Assembly (NCBI GenBank): GCA_016235155.1
Contig: JACRLW010000086.1
Span: 18,906-82,905, forward strand
Direction: 5' to 3'
Source: Planctomycetota bacterium
Lineage (GTDB): Bacteria > Planctomycetota > UBA1135 > UBA2386
Length of the DNA stretch: 64,000 bases
The notes below the pieces were generated by a model. That model ran no database searches. It was not told the origin of the DNA and was given only the letters and a program-made list of their open reading frames with translations. The translations under genes were made by a program, and so were the position numbers. Positions 34,056-43,181 of this stretch are shown piece after piece. How positions within the stretch are numbered: position 1 is the stretch's first letter; each line of letters opens with the position of its first letter.

Positions 34056-35033
34056 GTGGAACCGCCTCGCACCCCCGACTTCGACCCCCCGCGCACGACG
34101 TGCCCGGTCTGCGCATCGACCGCGCTGCGCGACTGGGATCACGACGCGCACGGCCGCCGCATCGCGCGCTGCGGCGGCTGCGGGGTCAAGTTCATGAACC
34201 CGCAGTACTCCGACGCCTGGCTCGCGCACTTCTACTCGACGTACATCTCCGTGCATGGCGAGGGCGACGTCACGCGCTGGCGCAGCCGCCCCGAGGTCCG
34301 TGAGGAGGCGAAGCGGCGTTCGCTGCGACTGCTCGCGACGCACGTCACGCCGGGTCGCATCCTGATGATCGGTTGCGGCGACGGACTCGAACTGCGCATC
34401 GCGCGTGAACTCGGTTGGCAACCGGAGGGCTACGACGTCGAACCGGCGACGACGGCCGAGGTGGAGCGGACGATCGGCGTGCGCGTCCACAGCGGCACGT
34501 TCCCGCCGGCGACGCTCGCGCCGGGTTCGTTCGACGCGGTGTTCATGGACCAGGTGATCGAGCATCCCAAGGACCCGGCGATCTATCTGCGCACGGCGCA
34601 TGCGATGCTGCGCGCGGAGGGCGGGCTCTTCCTCGGCCTGCCGAACGTCGGTTCGCTCGCGAATCGCGCGAAGACCTTGCTCGGACGACTGGGGTTGCGC
34701 GCGCGCTCGCGAGGCAAGCACTACGCGACCAAGCATCACGTCTTCTACTACGAGCCCAAGGTGATGCGCCGCCTGCTGACGGAGCAGTTCGGGTTCGACG
34801 TCGTCGCGGTCAGCGGTTCGCTGAAGCCCGACGAACACCCGTGGAAGCAGCCGCTCGCGCAGCGCTTCCCGATCCTCGACTCGAGCTTCCTGATCGTGGC
34901 GCGCAAGCGAGCTCGACCACCTGGTCAGCGCGCGGATTCGAGCGCGACGCGCGCGCCGTCGTCGTCGAAGGCGTGCAGATCGTCCGGATCGAAGGAGACG
35001 GACACCGCCGCGCCCGGCGCGAGCGGTGCGTGA
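34056..35033 (+). CDS. zinc-ribbon class I SAM-dependent methyltransferase
   Basis: A 325-residue enzyme. Residues 1-45 contain a four-cysteine zinc ribbon (CPVC ... CGGC), followed by the Rossmann SAM domain with GRILMIGCGDGLELRIA and DAVFMDQVIEHPKDPAIYL. Such proteins methylate sugars or small molecules, often in glycan clusters. The recognisable domain ends near FPILDSSFLIVARK; the last 36 residues are Ser/Ala/Arg-rich and coded by 109 bp that overlap the end of the opposing ABC gene. The ancestral stop may have been lost. The start is GTG 34056. Confidence 0.85.
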   Translation: MEPPRTPDFDPPRTTCPVCASTALRDWDHDAHGRRIARCGGCGVKFMNPQYSDAWLAHFYSTYISVHGEGDVTRWRSRPEVREEAKRRSLRLLATHVTPGRILMIGCGDGLELRIARELGWQPEGYDVEPATTAEVERTIGVRVHSGTFPPATLAPGSFDAVFMDQVIEHPKDPAIYLRTAHAMLRAEGGLFLGLPNVGSLANRAKTLLGRLGLRARSRGKHYATKHHVFYYEPKVMRRLLTEQFGFDVVAVSGSLKPDEHPWKQPLAQRFPILDSSFLIVARKRARPPGQRADSSATRAPSSSKACRSSGSKETDTAAPGASGA

Positions 35034-35980
35034 CCGGGCGACCAGGCGATGAGCGGCGCGCCGTCGATCACGACCCGCACGAAGGTCTCGTGACCGAGGG
35101 GTTCGACCGACAACACCAAGGCACTCGTCGACCGCGGACCCTGCGCACCGATCTTGAGGTGTTGGGGGCGCACGCCGATCGCGACGTGCGCCGTGCCGGC
35201 ATCGGTCGCGAACGCCTGCCCGAGCGCGCGGCAGCGACCGCCAAGGAGGGGAACTTCGACGAAGCCCATCGCCGGCGAACCGACGAAGCCCGCGACGAAA
35301 CGATTCGCCGGTCGCCGGAAGACGTCGATCGGCGTCCCGAACTGCTGCAAGCGGCCGCGGTCGAGCACGGCGACGAGATCGCCGAGCGCATGGGCTTCGG
35401 CCTGATCGTGCGTGACCCAGAGCATCGTCGCCTTCAGCCGCGCGTGCAGTGCCCGGATCTCGTCGCGCAGTTCGAGACGCAGGCGCGCGTCGAGGTTCGA
35501 CAGCGGTTCGTCGAACAGGAACACCTTCGGTTCACGCACGAGCGCCCGCGCCAGGGCGACGCGTTGCTGCTGTCCGCCCGAGAGTTCCTTCGGGCGGCGC
35601 CGGGCGAGGTCATCGATGCCGAGCGCCCGCAGCACCTCGCCGACCTTCGCCTCGCGCGCGCGCCGCGGCACGCGCCGCATGCGCAGCGGGAACGCGACGT
35701 TCTGCTCGACCGACAGATGCGGGTAGAGCGCGTAGTTCTGGAAGACCATCGCCACGTCGCGCTGCGCGGGATCGAGGTCATCGACGACGCGGCCGTCGAA
35801 GCGGATGTGCCCGGCGTCGACGCTCTCCAGTCCCGCGACGCAGCGCAGCGTCGTCGACTTGCCGCAGCCCGACGGACCGAGCAGCACGCACAGGGCACCG
35901 GACGGGACGTCGAGGCTCAGCGCGTCGACGGCCGGCGTGCCGCAAAAGACCCGCGAGATCCGATCGAGTTCGATCCGCAC
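34925..35980 (-). CDS. ABC transporter ATP-binding protein (MalK/UgpC type)
   Basis: A 351-residue ATPase: GPSGCGKST (Walker A), QNYALYPHL (Q loop), LSGGQQQRVALARAL (signature), FLFDEPLSNLDARLR (Walker B, D loop), TMLWVTHDQAEAHALGD (H loop), and a C-terminal TOBE-type domain (ALVLSVEPLGHETFVRV) typical of MalK/UgpC carbohydrate importers. No permease or binding protein lies beside it, so it may serve several importers or be an orphan. It runs from rpiA, 4 bp apart. Confidence 0.92.
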   Translation of the reverse strand: MRIELDRISRVFCGTPAVDALSLDVPSGALCVLLGPSGCGKSTTLRCVAGLESVDAGHIRFDGRVVDDLDPAQRDVAMVFQNYALYPHLSVEQNVAFPLRMRRVPRRAREAKVGEVLRALGIDDLARRRPKELSGGQQQRVALARALVREPKVFLFDEPLSNLDARLRLELRDEIRALHARLKATMLWVTHDQAEAHALGDLVAVLDRGRLQQFGTPIDVFRRPANRFVAGFVGSPAMGFVEVPLLGGRCRALGQAFATDAGTAHVAIGVRPQHLKIGAQGPRSTSALVLSVEPLGHETFVRVVIDGAPLIAWSPGHAPLAPGAAVSVSFDPDDLHAFDDDGARVALESAR

Positions 35981-35984
35981 GGGT

Positions 35985-36686
35985 TCACGCGGGTGGACGG
36001 CGCAGCGTGCGCACGCGGCCGTCGGCGCCGCCGATCCACACCTCGCTCGCCATGCCGACGAAGAGACCGCACTCGAGCACGCCGGGGATTGCGTCGATCT
36101 CGCGCTCGAGAGCGCGCAGGTCGTCGCAGGGACCGAGCGAAGCGTCGAGGACGAAGTTGTCGTTGTCGGTGCGGAGCGGGCGGCGCGCGGCGTCGAGTCG
36201 CAACTCGTTGGGAAGTCCTGCCGCGGCGATCCGCGCCGAGGTCTGTCGCCAACCGAACTGCAGGACCTCGATCGGCAGACGGAAGGTGGCGCCGAGCCGG
36301 GGCACGAGCTTGGTCTCGTCGGCGATGACGACGAAACGATCGGCCGCGGCCGCGACGATCTTCTCGCGAGTCAGCGCCGCGCCGCCGCCCTTGATGAGTT
36401 CGAGCCGGGGATCGACTTCGTACGCGCCGTCGACCGCGACATCGAGGCGCTCGAGATCGTCTAGGGTCGCGAGGCGCAGACCCAAGTCCCGCGCGCGGCG
36501 CGCGGTCGCTTCGCTGGTCGGCACGCCGACGACTTCGATGCGTTCCTTCGCGACGCGCTCGGCGAGTCGTTCGAGGAAGAAGGCGACGGTCGAACCGGTG
36601 CCGAGGCCGAGGCGCGCACCGCCAGGGACCGTGTCGGCGACGGCGCGGGCAGCGGCGCGCTTGCCGGAGCTCTTCGGATCGCTCAT
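35985..36686 (-). CDS. rpiA: ribose-5-phosphate isomerase A with altered active site
   Basis: Interconverts ribose-5-phosphate and ribulose-5-phosphate. The 233-residue protein has GLGTGSTVAFFLERL, LIKGGGAALTREKIVAAAADRFVVIADETK and IPGVLECGLFVG. The motif that normally reads DGADEVD reads DGAYEVD: Asp86 is kept but the second aspartate, E. coli Asp84, is Tyr89 (codon 36420-36422 is TAC). This residue is catalytic in studied RpiAs, so activity may be reduced. ATG 36686 has a -10-like box 8 nt upstream. Confidence 0.92.
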   Translation of the reverse strand: MSDPKSSGKRAAARAVADTVPGGARLGLGTGSTVAFFLERLAERVAKERIEVVGVPTSEATARRARDLGLRLATLDDLERLDVAVDGAYEVDPRLELIKGGGAALTREKIVAAAADRFVVIADETKLVPRLGATFRLPIEVLQFGWRQTSARIAAAGLPNELRLDAARRPLRTDNDNFVLDASLGPCDDLRALEREIDAIPGVLECGLFVGMASEVWIGGADGRVRTLRRPPA

Positions 36687-36694
36687 CGGCGGGG

Positions 36695-36700
36695 ACGATA
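36695..36700 (-). promoter_or_regulatory. TANNNT -10-like box before rpiA
   Basis: TATCGT on the minus strand, 8 nt before the ATG at 36686. Confidence 0.45.
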
Positions 36701-36753
36701 CGCGTCGGCCCAGGCACTCGCCGCCACCGGTTCCCAGATCGACCGATCGGCGC

Positions 36754-36760
36754 TAAGGAT
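36754..36760 (+). promoter_or_regulatory. -10-like box before the carboxypeptidase-regulatory-like gene
   Basis: TAAGGAT with a 9-nt gap to the GTG at 36770; the T falls one base late compared with the other boxes. Confidence 0.3.
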
Positions 36761-36769
36761 GTCGCGCGA

Positions 36770-37969
36770 GTGACGACGACGAACGCAGCGACGGACGGAC
36801 CGCATCGCGGGGCCGCGATCACCGCGACGCGCCGCGCGCGATGGGAGATCGGCGCCGCGATCGGGCTCGTGATCGCCGCGTGCGCGGCCGCGTCGCCGGA
36901 GCTGCGGCGCTGGTTCCTGCCGCCTCTCGACGTCGTCGGGCACGGCGGGAAGCCGTTGCGCGCTGCGCTGGAGTTCTTCGCCTACGACCGCGCGCCGTCG
37001 GCGCCGTCTCCGATGCCGTCGCTCGGGCGCTGCGACACCGGCGCGCGCGGGCGTGCGCGGGTCGACATCGAGCTGCCCGACGGCGGACTCGTCGTGCGCG
37101 TGAGTTCGTCCGACTGCGGCATCGGCTACGGCTTCGTCGAGGGCGACGGCCATGCGTTGCGCGTCGAGCTCGCGCCGCCGCATCGCGTCGAAGGTCGCGT
37201 GCATTCGCGCGACGGCCGAGCGCTCGCCGACGCGCGCGTGCAGGTCTTCGGCGGCGGACCGCGCGGCGTGTTGCTGGTCGAGACGCGCACCGATGCGACG
37301 GGCAGCTTTGTCGTCGACTCGATCTCGTCGAAGTTGACCGCGTGGACGGTGCGCGCGTTCGCCGACGGCCACGCGATCGGGAGCGTCACCTGGGAGTGCG
37401 ACGACGACCTTGGGCCGTCCGTCGTGCTCGACCCCACGAAACCGCTCCGCGGCAGGATCGTCGCCCAGGAGTCCATCCCTCTGGACGGACTCGAACTGCG
37501 CGTGCTCAACCTGCCGGGCGTCGTCGCGCGAGTCGCCGCCGACGGTTCGTTCGAACTCGCGCAGCTCCCGCCGCCGCCTACGACCGCGTACTCGGTGGTC
37601 GCCGGCCTCCCGCCGGGATGGACCTTCGAGCGCACGGCGCTCGTCGCGGGCAGCGACGTGACGATCCGCCTCGTGCGCGAGGAGCGGGTGCAGGGGCGCG
37701 TCGTCGATGCGGCCTCGGGCGCGCCGGTCGCGGGTGCACGCGTGTTCCACGAGCACGGGCCGATGTGCGTCGCGGCGACGCGCAGCGAGGCCGACGGGAG
37801 CTTCGAACTCGGGTTGGTCCCGCCCGGGCGGATCGTGCTGCGCGCGGTCCTCGAACGACGACCGGTTCCCGGCGAGCGGATGGTGTTGCCGGGACTCGCG
37901 CAGGCGGTCGAAACGGTCGAGGTCGGCAACGGCTCGCCGCCGCAGCCGGTGTTGCTGCGGATCGAGTGA
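36770..37969 (+). CDS. membrane-anchored protein with carboxypeptidase-regulatory-like repeats
   Basis: A 399-residue protein with one N-terminal membrane segment (about residues 26-43) and then repeated beta-sandwich units of the carboxypeptidase-regulatory type: HRVEGRVHSRDGRALADARVQVFG, ERVQGRVVDAASGAPVAGARVFHE, each followed by a TDATGSF or EADGSFEL turn. These fold as small beta sandwiches outside the membrane. No catalytic motif is found. It is divergent from rpiA and convergent with the CDF gene 6 bp away. Confidence 0.8.
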   Translation: MTTTNAATDGPHRGAAITATRRARWEIGAAIGLVIAACAAASPELRRWFLPPLDVVGHGGKPLRAALEFFAYDRAPSAPSPMPSLGRCDTGARGRARVDIELPDGGLVVRVSSSDCGIGYGFVEGDGHALRVELAPPHRVEGRVHSRDGRALADARVQVFGGGPRGVLLVETRTDATGSFVVDSISSKLTAWTVRAFADGHAIGSVTWECDDDLGPSVVLDPTKPLRGRIVAQESIPLDGLELRVLNLPGVVARVAADGSFELAQLPPPPTTAYSVVAGLPPGWTFERTALVAGSDVTIRLVREERVQGRVVDAASGAPVAGARVFHEHGPMCVAATRSEADGSFELGLVPPGRIVLRAVLERRPVPGERMVLPGLAQAVETVEVGNGSPPQPVLLRIE

Positions 37970-37975
37970 CCCGCG

Positions 37976-38830
37976 TCAGCGCACGGCGGTCCCGGGCTCG
38001 ACGTGCACGTAGACCTCGTGCACGTGTTCGAGCTCGGCGCGGATCGCGCTCTCGACCTCGTGAGCGATCGTGTGAGCGGCCACGACGCTGAGCGAACCGT
38101 CGACGAGGAGCACGAGGTCGATGCGGTACTGGCCGCCGAGCGGTTGCACGCGCACCTCCGCCACGTCGATCGCGCCGGCGATGCGCCGGCCGATGGCGCG
38201 GGCGCGATCGGCGTGACCCACCGGTGCCTGGTGCATGAGGATGCCGACATTCTCGCGCAGCGGCTTGATGCCGAGGACGACGATCCATGCGCCGATGGCG
38301 ATCGCGCAGATGCCGTCGAGGGCGGGCACGCCCGACCGAGACAACGCGATGCCCGTGAAGGCCGCGGCGCCGATGACGACGTCGGAGACGTGGTCGCGGG
38401 CGGAGGCCAACAGGGTCGGCGAGTTCGTCCGCAGACCGACGCGCCGCGACACCAGCCAGAGCGCCGTCTTGATCGCCATGGTGATCGCGGCGGCGGCGAG
38501 GGCGAGCGCACCGGGCGGCGCGGCGGTCGGACCCGAACTCAGCTCGGTGTCGATCCCGTCGATCGCGATGAAGCCGCCGGTCGCGAGCAGCATCCCCGCG
38601 ATGAGCAGGCCGGCGAGTGCCTCGGCGTTGGCGTGCCCGTAGGGATGGTCCGCGTCCGGGGCACGGCGCGCGTAGCGGAAGGCCAGCCACGCGACGAAGG
38701 TCGCCAGCACGTCGCCGGCGGAGTTGAAACCGTCGGCGACGAGCGCTCGCGAACCCGCCGCATGGCCGACCGTGAACTTCAGGACGGCCAGCGCGACGTT
38801 CGCGAGCAGCGCGACGAGTTGGACGCTCAC
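37976..38830 (-). CDS. cation diffusion facilitator (CDF) transporter
   Basis: A 284-residue exporter for divalent metals such as Zn or Fe. Six membrane helices precede a cytoplasmic domain. The TM2 metal site HxxxD region reads VADGFNSAGDVLA; HPYGHANAEALAG is the loop after TM2, and SARDHVSDVVIGAA is the TM5 site. The C-terminal domain (VRVQPLGGQYRIDLVLLVDG ... VHEVYVHVEP) is the usual metal-sensing alpha-beta fold. GTG 38830 has a TAAGCT box 6 nt upstream. Confidence 0.9.
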   Translation of the reverse strand: MSVQLVALLANVALAVLKFTVGHAAGSRALVADGFNSAGDVLATFVAWLAFRYARRAPDADHPYGHANAEALAGLLIAGMLLATGGFIAIDGIDTELSSGPTAAPPGALALAAAAITMAIKTALWLVSRRVGLRTNSPTLLASARDHVSDVVIGAAAFTGIALSRSGVPALDGICAIAIGAWIVVLGIKPLRENVGILMHQAPVGHADRARAIGRRIAGAIDVAEVRVQPLGGQYRIDLVLLVDGSLSVVAAHTIAHEVESAIRAELEHVHEVYVHVEPGTAVR

Positions 38831-38836
38831 GCCCGG

Positions 38837-38842
38837 AGCTTA
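38837..38842 (-). promoter_or_regulatory. TANNNT -10-like box before the CDF gene
   Basis: TAAGCT on the minus strand, 6 nt before the GTG at 38830. Confidence 0.4.
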
Positions 38843-38861
38843 GGCCCCGGGCGCAACGCGG

Positions 38862-41414
38862 TCAGTTGTTGCCGCCGAGCGTCAGGCGCACGGCGTTGCT
38901 GTGCGTCAGGTGCAGCGAGCGCGGCGAAAGCGGATCCACGATCGCGAAGGTGGTGTAGATCTGCGCTCCGACCGCCGAGGGGTTCACCGGCCAGGTGAAG
39001 ACGAACGACGCCGCTCCCACGCCGCTGGTCCCGATGTTCTCGCTCACGAGGATGTCGTGATAGAGCGTGCACCCGGTCATGCCGATGAAGTTGAGATTCA
39101 ACGGCAGCACGAATGCGCCCCAGTTCGTCGTGGACAGACCGAAGTGCAGCACGCCGATCTGCGACGCAGCCGCGTTGGTGACCCGGTAGGTCATCGGGGT
39201 GCCCTGGACGTATTCCGCGCCGGCCTGCGAGATGGTCTGCGAGGGGATCAGGCCGTTGCCGCCGATGCAGCCCGCGCCGATCGAGGCCCAGCTACCGACC
39301 ACGTGGTTCCAGTAGACGGCGACGCACGTGCGAGCCGCGCTCATCGTCACGTTCACGTTGGTCACGCCGGCGCCCTGCGGGGTACCGCCGATCGTCCAGT
39401 AGCGGAACGGGTTGGCCCCAACCGAGCCGGGCGCCGTCAGGGAGACCACCTCGCCGTCGCGGTAGAACCGCGAGAACGAAGTCGAACCGTTGCCGTTGCC
39501 GCTGATGTCCGTCGGGCTGACGGTGATCGCGACTCCGCTCGCGGGATTCGTGGAGTTCACCGTGAGCGTGCGGCGGATCTTGTAGACCGCTTCCGCGGTG
39601 TCATCGAGATTGCCGCAGTCGTTGACGTCCAGCACGAGGTCGCCGACCGGGTACTCGGAGTACCCCGCGCCCGGTTGAACCGAGAGCCGCCAGTGGTCGA
39701 AGGCGTAGGTCGTCCCACTGACCACGCGCGAGGCCGGCGCGGTCAGCGCGTAGCCCTGGCGAGGTGCGAAGCGGCGCACGAAGTTCGTTGTGCCGTTCTT
39801 GGCGCCGTTGAGGTCCTCGACGTCCATCGTGATCGAGAAGCCGGTGATCGGCGTCGAGTTCACGTTGACGTTCACCCAGGTCGGCTCGTAGTCGTCGCGG
39901 CCGAACCACAGGAAGCGGTGGTCGCCGGTGCTCGTGTTGGGGCAGCTCGAGCCGTTGCTCACCCAGGTGTTGGTGCTGATCGGGTGACGGCGGGCCGTGA
40001 AGTAGTCGCCGAAGCGCGCGACGTTCGGGCCCGAGGCGCCGAGGGCCGGGTAATAAACCGTCGCCGGCGGCCACGGGTCGTAGGTGTCGATGATGTAGTT
40101 CGCCGTGGTGACGTACACCGTCGACGATCCCCAAGCGAGCACGCCGCCGACATCGCCGGAGGCGTTCGACATCATGTCGTTGTAGAGGTACGCGTTCGCG
40201 CTGCTCCAGATGTCGTGTTCGGCGACCAAGGAGCGGTCGCTCAGCAGGAACCGCGCAATGCGTGTGTAGGGCTGCGCTCGACCGGTGATCGGAGCACAAC
40301 CCCAACTGAAGCCGCACTCCGTCGAGTTGCCATAGGCGCCCTGGATCTGTCCGGTCGCGTTCCAGAAGCCGGCCCAGTTCAGGCCACCCGGTCGCGGGGC
40401 AGTCACCGCGGCGTCACTGAAGGAGGCGATCGTGCGGGTCGAGCGGGTCGCCGAGGAGCCGGAGGCCGACGGCCAGGTCCACACGTAGATCGACGTCGTC
40501 GTGTTCAGCGATGCGAACGCCATCGTGCCGACGCAGCCCTTGGCGAGGCGATGGCTCCAACCGCCGATGTTGCTCGCGCGGTAGTAGGAGATCGAGATCG
40601 ATCCCGCCGTGGACATCTGCGCCAACGACCAGCGCATGATGATCGACTCGGTGCCGGCGTTGATCACGTTGGTGCGGCAGTAGAAGTTCGTGCCGTCCCA
40701 TGCGATGTCCTCGTAGTCGAACCACTCGGTGCCCGAGTACCCGAAGATCGTCGGGCTGATGTCGTAGTAGTACCAGTCGCTCGCGCTGCCGCTGCGGAGC
40801 TTGTCGCGGGTGTTCGCGACCGCGAAGCGCAGGCGATTCCGCCCGTTCGTGCCCTCGCTGTACTGGAGCATCCACACGAGGATGCCGTGGGAAGCGATGT
40901 CCGCGGCCTGCTGGTCGCAGCAGAAGCCGCCGTCGGCCGCCGGGAAGAAGGTGTATGGGCTGACGTCGTTCCAGGTCTGCCCGTTGTCGGGCGAGATCGC
41001 AGCGTGCCAGTTGCCGGTCTGGAAGGCCGTGTCGCGGAGGACGCCGTTCGCCGGCTCAGGCGTGCGCGGTGAACGCGAACCGCTCGCCGGGTTGCAGAGC
41101 TCGTTCTGGTAGAAGCGGAAGGCGCCGGTGCCCATCGGTTGGATCGATGGATCTCCGGCGTGCGTTTCCGGCGACGCGGGCTGGGGAATGTTGTTCGGCG
41201 CTCCGACGGGAAGCGACGGGTGCGGATGCGGGGACTCCCGATTCTGCAACATCACGGGCGGCTGAGGCACGTGAGGCGTGATCGTGTCCGGAGAGACGAA
41301 GGTCGGCCGGACGAACGTGACTTCCGGCGGGGGCAGGACGACGTCAGGGTCCTGCGCGAACAGCGACTGCGCGAGTGCGAGCGCTACGAGCGGGGCGATG
41401 CGAACGAGGTTCAT
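38862..41414 (-). CDS. large secreted protein of unknown function
   Basis: An 850-residue exported protein. Signal peptide MNLVRIAPLVALALAQSLFAQ, then a Pro-rich linker (residues 23-95) and a long beta-rich region containing segments such as NWHAAISPDNGQTWNDVSPY and WTWPSASGSSATR that resemble beta-propeller (sialidase-like) proteins. Two PKD- or Big-like segments follow (LTVNSTNPASGVAITVSPTDISG; AFDHWRLSV). The end resembles, in composition, the C-terminal module of the secreted protein at 5673. Function unknown; it may bind extracellular carbohydrate. Confidence 0.8.
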   Translation of the reverse strand: MNLVRIAPLVALALAQSLFAQDPDVVLPPPEVTFVRPTFVSPDTITPHVPQPPVMLQNRESPHPHPSLPVGAPNNIPQPASPETHAGDPSIQPMGTGAFRFYQNELCNPASGSRSPRTPEPANGVLRDTAFQTGNWHAAISPDNGQTWNDVSPYTFFPAADGGFCCDQQAADIASHGILVWMLQYSEGTNGRNRLRFAVANTRDKLRSGSASDWYYYDISPTIFGYSGTEWFDYEDIAWDGTNFYCRTNVINAGTESIIMRWSLAQMSTAGSISISYYRASNIGGWSHRLAKGCVGTMAFASLNTTTSIYVWTWPSASGSSATRSTRTIASFSDAAVTAPRPGGLNWAGFWNATGQIQGAYGNSTECGFSWGCAPITGRAQPYTRIARFLLSDRSLVAEHDIWSSANAYLYNDMMSNASGDVGGVLAWGSSTVYVTTANYIIDTYDPWPPATVYYPALGASGPNVARFGDYFTARRHPISTNTWVSNGSSCPNTSTGDHRFLWFGRDDYEPTWVNVNVNSTPITGFSITMDVEDLNGAKNGTTNFVRRFAPRQGYALTAPASRVVSGTTYAFDHWRLSVQPGAGYSEYPVGDLVLDVNDCGNLDDTAEAVYKIRRTLTVNSTNPASGVAITVSPTDISGNGNGSTSFSRFYRDGEVVSLTAPGSVGANPFRYWTIGGTPQGAGVTNVNVTMSAARTCVAVYWNHVVGSWASIGAGCIGGNGLIPSQTISQAGAEYVQGTPMTYRVTNAAASQIGVLHFGLSTTNWGAFVLPLNLNFIGMTGCTLYHDILVSENIGTSGVGAASFVFTWPVNPSAVGAQIYTTFAIVDPLSPRSLHLTHSNAVRLTLGGNN

Positions 41415-41472
41415 GGGAGCTTGCTGCAGGATGGGCCACGAGTGGTGACCCGCGGAGGTCGCGCATCATCGC

Positions 41473-42117
41473 TCAGGAACCGCGTCGTGTCCCAGTGCCT
41501 GTTCCGGCCGGCGGAGGGGTTTCCTCGGGTGGCGTCGGCGGAGGTTCCTTGCCATCGGAACGCTGCGCCGCATCGGGCGCTGGAACGGGCGTCCCGTTTC
41601 CAGCCGGCAGCGGGCGGAGCCAGCCCTCGCCGTCGTCCTTCACGCCGAGTCCCGCCACGATGTCGCCCTCGGGACCGAACATGATCAGGTTGCCGCGGTC
41701 GACCGCGTTGACGGAGAAGTGGACGCGCGGCCGTCCCTTCGAGTCGGACAACAACAGATGCGGAAGTCCGCCGACTCCCAGGGCGATGCCGCAGCGTACG
41801 AGGCCGTCGCGGTCGCGCAGCGCGATCACCATGTCGTCGGGCGTCACCTGTGCGGTCAGCCGAGCCTTCTTGCTCCCGTCGAAGAGTTCGAAGCGCGGCA
41901 GGCCCTGTTCGTCGGACTGCCACGCGCCGATGGTCTTGTCCTGACCGTCGACGAGGATGAAGCGCTTCGCCCGCAACTCGCCGTCGTCACGCGCGGCGAA
42001 CGCGGGGAGCACGAGCAGGAGCAGGAGGACGGCGATCGCCGCGCCGAGGATGCGATTGCGGCGTTCGAGCCGATCGACGCGGGCGGCGAGGTCGAACGAT
42101 GGATCGAGGGTGGCCAT
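41473..42117 (-). CDS. membrane-anchored protein with repeat-like beta segments
   Basis: A 214-residue protein. A coiled-coil-like start (LAARVDRLERRNRIL) is followed by a hydrophobic helix (residues 22-40). The outer part has repeated strands FILVDGQDKTIGAW, RFELFDGSKKARLTAQV, MVIALRDRDGLVRCGIALG, HLLLSDSKGRPRVHFSVN, about 25 residues each, then a Pro/Thr-rich tail. I do not recognise a named family. ATG 42117 has a TATCCT box 8 nt upstream. Confidence 0.75.
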   Translation of the reverse strand: MATLDPSFDLAARVDRLERRNRILGAAIAVLLLLLVLPAFAARDDGELRAKRFILVDGQDKTIGAWQSDEQGLPRFELFDGSKKARLTAQVTPDDMVIALRDRDGLVRCGIALGVGGLPHLLLSDSKGRPRVHFSVNAVDRGNLIMFGPEGDIVAGLGVKDDGEGWLRPLPAGNGTPVPAPDAAQRSDGKEPPPTPPEETPPPAGTGTGTRRGS

Positions 42118-42125
42118 GGCGCGAC

Positions 42126-42131
42126 AGGATA
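42126..42131 (-). promoter_or_regulatory. TANNNT -10-like box before 42117 gene
   Basis: TATCCT on the minus strand, 8 nt before the ATG. Confidence 0.45.
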
Positions 42132-42156
42132 GCCGCGCGCGTCGCTGCCGCGCCGA

Positions 42157-43077
42157 TCAGCGCCGCGGCGACTCGATGCGACGCGAGTCCGCCAACGCCT
42201 CGCGATCGGCGAGCAGGTAGTGCACGAAGACCCGGATGCACTGCGCTCGCCGCTCGCGTGACCGTCGCTCGAGAAGTTCGCGGGCAATGCCGAACGACTC
42301 GTTGGTCCACTCGGTGGCGATCAACGCCATCACGTCGGCAAAACGTTCGACGCGACGCTCGAGCGGTGCGTCGTCCGCGCCCGCGCGGTTGAGAGCGCGC
42401 AGCTGGACCGTCCGTCCCGGAACCTCGCGAACGTCCTCGATGTGTCGTACGACCGCGGGCAGCGCCGCGCAGCCGAGGTCCTGGAGCCGGCGGAACCCGT
42501 CGGCCTGGCGATCCGGATAGTCGTTGAGTTCATCGAGGATCGCGTCCACGTCGGCGACGAGCGGAGCCTCGTCGGGGATCGGACGGCGCTCGAGTTCCGA
42601 GTGAAGGCGAACCAGCGCGCGCAGCTCGCGACCGGCGTCGAAGGCGTCGGGGATGAGTGCTTCACCCGTGAAGCGGTCGGCGAGGAACCACCGCGTACCG
42701 ACCTGATCGAGCATCAGGAAGACGTCGCGGCCGGTCGCTGCGACGAGTTCCTCCTTCGTCGGCCGCACGCCGCGTTCCTGGCCCGGACCGGCGACGTAGC
42801 AAGTCAACTCGAGTTCGTTGGCGACCTTGCCCTTCAGTCGCTCGAGCACCAACACGGTCACCGCGACATAGCCGCCGCCCCGCTGCACCGTGTTCTCGAA
42901 ATCCGCGGGATCCGCGAGACGGATGCGTGCGCGCACCACGGCGTTCGCGAGCAGTTCGGTGCGTGCGCGTGCGTTCCATCCATCCGGCACGGGCACCGCA
43001 TCGGTCCGCACCGGGGTCTGCCCGGACAACGCGCCGATGAGGGCGCTCGCGATCCAGAAGCGGTGGGGTGTGATCAA
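42157..43077 (-). CDS. secreted hypothetical protein
   Basis: Function unknown. With a TTG start at 43077 the 306-residue product begins with a signal-like hydrophobic stretch (LITPHRFWIASALIGALSGQ). A longer form from GTG 43185, which overlaps the stop of the sulfatase gene (GTGA), is also possible and would be coupled to it; that overlap recurs elsewhere in this window. The body has a beta-rich part (VAVTVLVLERLKGKVANELELTCYVAGPG) and a helical C-terminal half with repeats like HEAT units (for example LQDLGCAALPAVVRHIEDV). The start is the main uncertainty. Confidence 0.65.
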   Translation of the reverse strand: MITPHRFWIASALIGALSGQTPVRTDAVPVPDGWNARARTELLANAVVRARIRLADPADFENTVQRGGGYVAVTVLVLERLKGKVANELELTCYVAGPGQERGVRPTKEELVAATGRDVFLMLDQVGTRWFLADRFTGEALIPDAFDAGRELRALVRLHSELERRPIPDEAPLVADVDAILDELNDYPDRQADGFRRLQDLGCAALPAVVRHIEDVREVPGRTVQLRALNRAGADDAPLERRVERFADVMALIATEWTNESFGIARELLERRSRERRAQCIRVFVHYLLADREALADSRRIESPRR

Positions 43078-43181
43078 CGGACGGAGCGCCGGGTGGACTC
43101 GGGTGGCCGGGAGCCGCGAAGGGTAGCGCGCCGCGCTCGGGCGTGTGGCTCCGTCTCGTCTTGAACTCGTGTCGGCACGGA

